From the NCBI RefSeq assembly GCF_020520425.1, contig NC_079491.1, forward strand, positions 32,045,449-32,109,448: DNA of 64,000 nt. The letters are read 5' to 3'. The DNA comes from Spinacia oleracea. Lineage: Eukaryota; Streptophyta; Magnoliopsida; Caryophyllales; Amaranthaceae. Positions within the stretch are counted from its first letter, which is position 1, and each line of letters opens with the position of its first letter. Below, one piece after another: positions 56,744 to 64,000 of the stretch. Position numbers and translations under genes: made by a program. Under the pieces are notes generated by a model, which was given only the letters and a program-made list of their open reading frames with translations, did no database searches and was not told the origin of the DNA.

Positions 56744-59353
56744 CATTATTGATGTAGAAGACGGGAACATGAGGATTCGTGCCTCAATGGATAATGGAGA
56801 TGCTGAAGCTGTTGAGAGTGGAGAGGTGACTCCAACTGGTGCTTATATGGTTCAAGATGAAGTTATTATCCTTGAGCCGTGTGTTGGGATGGAGTTTGAT
56901 TCTGAATCTTCTGCCAAGGCATTCTATGATGAATATGCTAGGCTTGAGGGTTTCAGCACCAAAATTTGTCAGACTGGTCGTTTTAGATCCGATAGTGCTC
57001 TCACATCTAGACAGTTTGTATGTACGAAAGAGGGGTTGAAAAAGAATTCTTCTCATGTATGTGAAGCCATGCTGAAGATAGAATTGAAGGGTAGCAAGTG
57101 GGCTGTAACAAAATTTGTTAAGGGGCACAACCATCCTTTAGAGAGCCCTGATAAGGTGCACAGTATCCGGCCACACGGGCATTTTGCTGGTACAGCAAAG
57201 AATGACGTTGAAGCTTATCAAGCAGGTGTTATGGTTCCAAGTGGTGTTATGTATGTGACTATGGACGGAAATCATGTAAGCCAAACATCTGTAGAAGCAA
57301 ATCGCATATCTCCTGTAGAGTCAAACCGACAGGTCAAAAGCTCTAACGGCATAAACTATGCCATCAAACCTGCAACCCCAAGGAGGACATGGGGCAAAGA
57401 TGCCCAAAATATGCTGGACTACTTCAAAAAAGTGCAGGCGGAGAACCCTGGGTTCTTTTATGCCATACAACTTGATGAAGATAATCGAATGGCTAATGCA
57501 TTTTGGGCAGATGCAAGGTCAAGGACAGCTTATAGTCATTTTGGTGATGCGGTTACGCTAGACACTTCATTCAGAGTGAATCAGTATAAGGTGCCATTTG
57601 TTCCCTTCACTGGACTGAACCATCATGGTCAAACAATTTTGTTTGCTTGTGCATTGCTTCTAGATGATTCCGAGGCTTCCTTTGTTTGGTTGCTGAGGAC
57701 ATTTGTTACTGCTATGAGTGACCACCCTCCAGTGTCTATTGTCACTGATCAAGATAGAGTCATACAGGCTGCAATCAGTCAGGTGTTACCAAAGTCCCGA
57801 CACTGCTTAAGCAAATGGCATGTATTAAGAGAAGGCCAGGAGAGGCTGGCTCATGTGTGTCTTGCACATCCTAATTTTCAGGTTGAGTTGTATAATTGTA
57901 TCAATTTGACGGAAACAATAGACGAATTTGAATCTTCTTGGGATTTTATCATTGATAAGTACGATCTGAGAATGAATGATTGGCTGCAGTCACTATATAA
58001 TGCTAGAAGACAATGGGTACCAGTATATTTCCGAGATTCATTTTTCGCTGCAGTTTCACCCAATCAAGGAGTCGAGTGTTCTTTTTTCGCTGGTTATGTA
58101 AATCAACATACCACATTGCCTACGTTTTTCAGACAGTACGAAAGAGCTATGGAGTACTGGTTTGAAAAGGAAATGGATGCTGATTTCGATACGATCTCGA
58201 ATTCTCCAGTTCTAAGTACACCGTCTCCTATGGAAAAGCAGGCTGCCGACCTTTACACGAAGAAGATCTTTTCAAAGTTTCAAGATGAGTTGGTAGAGAC
58301 TTTTGTATATACCGCAAATAGGATTGACAGCGATGGTGAAACAAGCACGTACAGAGTTGCAAAATTTGAAGATGACCATAAAGCATATACAGTGACTCTG
58401 AACATCTCCGATATGAGGGCAAGCTGTAGCTGCTTAATGTTTGAGTATTCTGGCATTCTTTGCAGACACATTTTGACAGTATTCACAGTGACCAATGTTC
58501 TGACCTTACCTCCACATTACATTTTGAAGCGCTGGACTAGAAATGCTAAGGGTGTGGTTGCATTGGATGAGCCTGGTGCAGATCATGCACAGGAGTCAAC
58601 TCCGTCAAGGTATAACAGTCTATGCCGAGAAGCAGCTAGATATGCAGAGGTAGGGGCAACAACATCAGACACCTATGCTGCAGCTCTAAATGGTCTGAGA
58701 GAAGGGGCAAAGAAGATTGCTGCTGTGAAGAAAATTGTTGCGAAGGTTTCACCTCAGAGCTTTCAAAAGTCCGCTTCTGGTTATGATGACAGGAAAAATT
58801 CTGCAGCTGATACACCTTTGTTATGGCCCAGGCAAGACGAAGTTACCAGGCAGTTCAACCTTAATGACTCTGCCATCCTTCCTCATCATGTCAGCGGTAT
58901 GAATCTTCTACGCATGGCCCCCACATCTGTTCAACGGGATGATGGCCCCTCAGACAACATGGTATGCAAGGGATAACCTTTACATGCTCCTCTATGCATC
59001 AGTTATGGTGTTCAATTGCTGATTATGCTCCTTCTATACTCATGACTAGGTTGTACTCCCTTGCCTCAAGTCAATGACATGGGTCATGGAGAATAAGAAT
59101 TCAACACCAGCGAATAGAGTAGCTGTAATCAACCTAAAGGTTTGTATCTTCTGATTGTGGTTCTCTTGGAACACTTGAGGCCTGGCATATTATAGGGAAT
59201 TAAGATGCTTGCATTGTATTTTGGTGAAACAATGAGCATAAAGGTTGGGAGAGGTCCTTCATACTGGCACCCTTGACTATTATCTGGAACCATGAAGCAA
59301 ATTTGCATATCATGTCTATTTTTCCTTTACCCATCTACCTAAACATTAGGGGG

Positions 59354-59386
<33 letters not shown>

Positions 59387-62300
59387 TAATTTTGAGTTAT
59401 TTTCTTTCAACTTTGAAGGGAAAGGAGGGTTGCACATACGTGACATACCCCATTGAAAAAGGTCTCCCTTTCCCTTAGTTGTTGGGTTAGATTAGGGTGC
59501 CCTCCCATTCCATTGACTCGTGAGATCTTCATCGCAAAAGATGAATGTTGGCAGAAAATCACTGATGACGAATTGTACATGCGAGAGGATTATTTGGTAT
59601 TTACTGGGGCAAAGCAGTCTACTACCATAATGAAATTTTAATGCTGAAAGTTGGGTTTCTACCCGTAAAAAGCAGAATATATTCCAGCTGGTGAGCTAGT
59701 CTCTAATGGATTGTTTACGATACTTGACTTAGAAGATATTTCGAGAATTACTTTATTTCTTACCTATTGTCTCCCTAGATATTGTAGCAAATAAGGCATT
59801 ATGTAACCGAGAAGTTGATGGAAGTGGGATGGGCCAAAGACTCTAAACTAACCGTTTTTGCTTGGGCTGAATCTGGCTTTCCTGCTGCTGTTGTGTAGGA
59901 CTATAGCTCCTTTGAATTTACCCGGTCTCTGGTACTTCATTGGAACTTCAAACAAGTAATAGATTCAATTAAGTTCTGCTTTGATTTCTACTTTTATCCT
60001 TCTCAGAATGAACAATTCTGTGGCTATAAGAAATGTTGTTGTTGTGTTAAAAGCAACATTGATGAAAGTATCACGAGTATTGTATTTGACTTATTGAGTC
60101 ACTGTAGTAGTTATAACGTTTCAGTTCATTCATAATCCCTCTCCTTAGGTACAGAGCAACCATGTTGAATTTTGACTGTATTACTTCTCTTTAATTGATC
60201 CTCTCTTTGACACTGTATCCTGTGATTTTAGACAGGGGTGCTGGAGCACTTGGTTAACCCAAAATTAACAATTTGATTTACCCTTCCTCTTTTTTTTGGT
60301 TTGGTTAATTTTCTAAGTTAAAGGAGCAATTGGTGTATATGGGTTGATATATACAAGTCTTTTATTAATCCGAATGCGTTTTTTCTATATTCCCTTTCTA
60401 CACATCATAATCCCATTCCTATTTTTTGATAGAGAACTAATCACATTCTAAGAAGCTGACATTAACTGTCCTTTCTCCTACTACATTTTGCTTTTGCAGT
60501 TGCAAGATTACAGGAAGAACCCTGCGGTGGAGTCAGAAGTTAAGTTTCAGCTCTCCACAGTCACATTGGAACCTATGCTTAAATCTATGGCCCACATCAG
60601 TGAACAGCTGTCCACCCCGGCTAATAGGGTTGCTGTTATCAATTTAAAGGCATGTTTCTCATATTCTGCACATGATTGATTACACATCTCTATTCTGGTA
60701 ACTCTGGTCTAAAGCATAGCGAAATAGGAAATTTGTGAAATCATAGACTATGGCTGCTGTAGTCCTTATCAGACTTCCCAAAACCTTTTCTTTCCTTTTC
60801 AGCTGAAATCTTCCTGCTAGTATGAGGGCTTCCTAAAAGTATATGTTACTGTCTAAAGGTTAACTTGTCTAGATTAATGCCTTGTAGGTTTGGTGTGTGT
60901 CATGGCAAAATGTTGTAGTTTAGACTTTAGAAAAACCTAAAGCCCGATGTAAAACAGACCTCTATGCTTGATATTGAAAGAAAAGAAGAGCTTATGCAAC
61001 TGAAGAAAACTAATAGTAGGAGTACGGAAGAATGCTGGCTTTCAAGACCAAGAACATCTTGGATAATTGTTAATAACTCCGTTCTTAAATACCAAACTGA
61101 TTGAGAGGAACTTCAGTGCGGCTACTCTAAAGACATCTTTTATTTAATCAAACGATCTTGCTTGAAGAAACCTGAAGAGTTGCAAGGTCATACACCATAC
61201 CCAACTTGTTAAGCATTACTTTGCTTCAATATGCAATGTATTTTGTTGAATCATTTCATTTATAAGAAGTCAAACCATGTGTACAAGATAACCAGACGAT
61301 TACAATTGTTACTTGGTTTGGATATTTGATTGGCTCTCTGGTCTCTGTAGTGTGGTGTAATAAGGTCTTGACCTTTCCAATAATAGAATATAGGACCTTC
61401 TTTTGTATTCATTTTTGTTAGTTCATAATGGGCCAAGTTGATACAAGTTCAGTTTTTTTTGTAGAACTTTGTGCCTGATAGTTGTACTGTACTCTTGTGA
61501 CGTTATGCTGCCTTATGCATCTAAATTTATTCAGCTTATGACCTATGTATAGAGATCTGGAGAGTAAAGTCAGTGCTAAGTTACCAGTCGTTCTTGTGTC
61601 TTGTTGGCTAAAATCATTTTATGGTTGCTTGAGGACAAGGGTTCAAGGGTTGGTAAGAGAAAGAAAGGGAAGTACAACAAACTCAGTGTTAGATTCTTGT
61701 GCATCTTTCAGTATATCTACCATCAGATATCTTAAGTTAGGTCAACCACTTTTAAGAACCGTTATATGTGTGTTATTGCATGTTCCTTAAGCTCAATGCA
61801 TTGTACTAGTCACCCCGACTGTGATTAAGTAATATATTTTTGTTTGATATTGTTCTCTCATATTTTAGCTCCAAGACACTGAGACGATCTCTGGAGAGTC
61901 TGAGGTGAAGTTTCAGGTTTCCAGGGATACATTAGGTGCCATGTTAAGATCAATGGCATATATCCGTGAGCAATTATCAGTTTTGGTAAGTGTTTCTGAT
62001 ACCAATATGTGATCTTTTTTATACATTCTGATGGAACCACAATACTCATAGTAATCACTAACTTGCAATTATACATTACAGCCAGTATGCACTTCCTTCT
62101 CGTCTTCTCCCAATCTCCCGTTCCCATCATTTTTTCTTTTGGAAGGAGGGGGAGTAGTTCACACCTCCATTTTAGTACTTTTATATCAAAAATCTTATTT
62201 TAAAAGACATTGTCACTGATCACGTCATGTTTGTGAGGCTTCCAAAATGAGGTGGAATAATCTGCACTTCTTTTTTCTTTTTCTGTCTCATGCTACCAAA

Positions 62301-62832
62301 TGAATTTTATACGGAGTAACCCTCAGATATTGCAAGGCTTGTATCTTAAGATACTATCTTGTCTACAGTTTTTTTTCATGCATTGTTACACTGACACATT
62401 ATAGATGTGAAATTGTCTAGAAATATTTTGAATATCATCACGAGTTAGTGTCCTTCCATAACATAAATCATGTGAGAATAAGCAATAAAACTCGCGAGGA
62501 AGGTTTTTTTTGTGAGTATTCATCAGAGTATAACAGATATGTAAATATGATAAATTAGAATTTATCAATTTCCTAATCTCTTACTCTTTGAAGAACTTTG
62601 ATGAACCAGTCTAGATTTGGTCCAAATCTAGTGCCGGGCTTGTGCTTCTTATATGATGTTAATTGTTTTAGATTTGACTTTAATTTATTGAGATATGACT
62701 TATGTTTGTTTATACCATAAGATATTGTATTACCGCTATTATATATATCTGGGTTTTGACTACTGCTTGTAATATTTTCTTTAGCAGGTCGAGCCACAGA
62801 CAGAGCAGCCACAAAAAAAGCAGCGGAAATAA
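56733..62832 (+). CDS. FRS3: FAR1-RELATED SEQUENCE 3-like transcription factor, 876 residues
   Basis: Exons 56733-58961, 59050-59139, 60500-60649, 61869-61985 and 62788-62832. Domains: FAR1 zinc-type DNA-binding region about 48-140 ([20 protein letters not shown] ... VKGHNHPL); a MULE-transposase-derived domain about 225-480 with [10 protein letters not shown] (D277) and IVTDQD (D339); a SWIM zinc finger [15 protein letters not shown] at about 565-579; and C-terminal repeats [10 protein letters not shown] ... LQD in exons 2-4, ending KKQRK. The repeated tail is what I remember of Arabidopsis FRS3 (At2g27110, 851 residues). The FHY3/FAR1 family are domesticated transposases acting as nuclear regulators, FHY3 and FAR1 in phytochrome A signalling. 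Intron 3 has a GC donor. Confidence 0.9.
59355..59385. repeat. Run of 31 G in FRS3-like intron 2
   Basis: After GGGGGC there are 31 consecutive G, within the sense strand of the intron. Such a tract is rare and prone to length error in sequencing. Confidence 0.9.
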
Positions 62833-63290
62833 CTAGTTGAGTTTTGTACCTTAAAGTGTAGGGTTAGGATTTGGCTTCCAATAGGTGTGATTTTCTTCAA
62901 CTAGTTAGGTTTTCTTTGTTTCTTCCCCTTCTTTTCCAACATTTCAATTCAAGGCCATAAGTATATACAAAAGTCTGCCATTTTTTGAACAGTTGGAATG
63001 GAGGTACTAGCTTTGTTTCATAGCGGGTAAGGTCACTTTGTACATGTCTTTTTACATTCATTAGTGTGTAACCATATCATTGGTCTTTGGTATTCGTGTG
63101 CTCCTATAAACTGATGCGCAGATTTCTGAATGTTACTCAATGTGAAATATGTTTGACGCTCAATTCACTTGAATAAAAACTTGAAATTTATCCAAGAATT
63201 GTTTCAATCAGGAACTGGTGGTTGCTTCTGACCACTAAAACACTTATGCTGTGGGATTGAGAACATATCTTTCCATAAACTTGTTAGTCC
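62833..63290. other. FRS3-like 3' UTR and downstream region
   Basis: Unique sequence after the stop; AATAAA-type signal GAATAAAA near 63173 could direct polyadenylation. No other feature. Confidence 0.45.
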
Positions 63291-63299
63291 ACTTTTATG

Positions 63300-63490
63300 C
63301 ACGGGAACTAATTAGTTATGCACTTTAACTAATTAGTTAACCACTGAAACCAATTAGTTAAGTCTGAAATTCAATTAGTTAAGCAACGTTATCAATTAGT
63401 TATGCAACTGAACCAATTAGTTAAGCACTGAACTAATTAGTTAAACAATAAAACTGATTAGTTAAGCAATGAGATCAATTAGTTAAGATT
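63300..63490. repeat. TTAACTAATT motif array 3 (inverted)
   Basis: About 9 units of AACTAATTAGTTAAGCA type, the reverse complement of the arrays at 26.4-27.6 kb. On the minus strand the TAACTAAAAGT class also lies beside it (63590-63610), so the same two motif classes occur together again. Confidence 0.8.
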
Positions 63491-63782
63491 TTATGACTTT
63501 TAATTAAAAATAAGTTCGTTAAAAAATAATAACTACTCACTATTTGTCTTTATACCTTAATTATTTTGTTATTCAATTAGTTATGATTTATTACTTTTAG
63601 TTATGTTTAACACTAGTTTAGTTAGTACCAAAAAAAAATGGTTTTGAGCATAAAACTAAAGCTAAGTGGGGATTTGGGTTTTAATCTTTCCCTTTACTGC
63701 TGAGTTTAACACCTAAAAAAAGTGCGTGAAGTCCTTAAAAAAAAAAAAAAAAGCGTTCGGATTACTACTTTGTTAGCATATA

Positions 63783-64000
63783 CTCCCTCCGTATTTATTT
63801 AAGAGATACACTTGGACGGGCACGGGTATTAAAAAAAGAATAATGAAATAAAATAATAAAACAAGTGGGGTTGGATAGATATTTTAATAATTAAACAAGT
63901 GGAGACCATGTCATTTTGGTGGGTGGGAGTTGGGATGGGTTTATGAAATTATTTGTTTAATAGGATGGTGGATCATAGGGTAAATTTGATGTATTATTTA
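63783..64000. mobile_element. Stowaway-like MITE, cut by the window end
   Basis: TA followed by CTCCCTCCGTATTTATTTAA and the usual inner sequence (AACAAGTGG, GGTGGATCATAGG). The right end lies outside the window. Confidence 0.6.

Noticed and set aside
56733-58976. Active Mutator transposon at the FRS3-like gene
   Set aside because: There are no TIRs, the coding sequence continues over conserved introns to an FRS3-type tail, and the protein fits the domesticated FAR1 family.

Overview
The window is nuclear DNA from a flowering plant, almost certainly a eudicot: AT-rich spacers, genes split by many short introns, F-box/WD40, FAR1-related, GPI-anchored LTP and GDSL families, and dense Stowaway, hAT, Mutator and Helitron elements. 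The scattered TACTCCGTA/TACGGAGTA words recall Amaranthaceae genomes (beet, spinach, goosefoot); that placement is an impression, not a proof.

Layout. 0.5-0.9 kb: a small secretory His-rich membrane protein (+). 1.6-8.3 kb: a GDSL-lipase-like locus (-) with one set of common exons 2-3 but four separate, intact, phase-compatible first exons in tandem (3.5, 4.9, 6.4 and 8.1 kb); this is the most unusual structure in the window. 8.3-13.4 kb: repeat-rich spacer. 13.4-15.1 kb: an FBX2-like F-box/WD40 gene (-) with a retroposon just upstream. 15.7-19.2 kb: transposon debris. 19.7-21.8 kb: a three-exon GPI-anchored lipid transfer protein gene (-). 22-29 kb: transposon graveyard with a Ty3/gypsy-type LTR fossil and arrays of a ~20-bp TTAACTAATT motif. 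29.1-32.0 kb: a short-chain dehydrogenase gene (+), decayed and hit by two hAT elements. 32.4-38.7 kb: a complete 12-exon homoserine dehydrogenase gene (-, 377 codons). 39-41.5 kb: hAT, Helitron and MITE cluster. 42.3-53.9 kb: a complete 8-exon TATA-binding protein gene (-, 202 codons) whose first intron is about 9.9 kb because it holds a ~9.2-kb Helitron-like insertion carrying pieces of at least three unrelated host genes (mitochondrial acyl carrier protein, a brassinosteroid-signalling-type kinase, a BEL1-like homeobox protein) and a nested Mutator element. 56.7-62.8 kb: a five-coding-exon FAR1-RELATED SEQUENCE 3-like gene (+, 876 codons). 63.3-64 kb: the TTAACTAATT motif again (inverted) and a Stowaway cut by the window end.

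The host genes are mostly unrelated neighbours. From memory, the F-box/WD40 gene and the homoserine dehydrogenase gene resemble the near neighbours At5g21040 and At5g21060 of Arabidopsis, so part of the order may be ancient. Exon boundaries were worked out by hand from splice signals, reading phase and family similarity remembered without a search.
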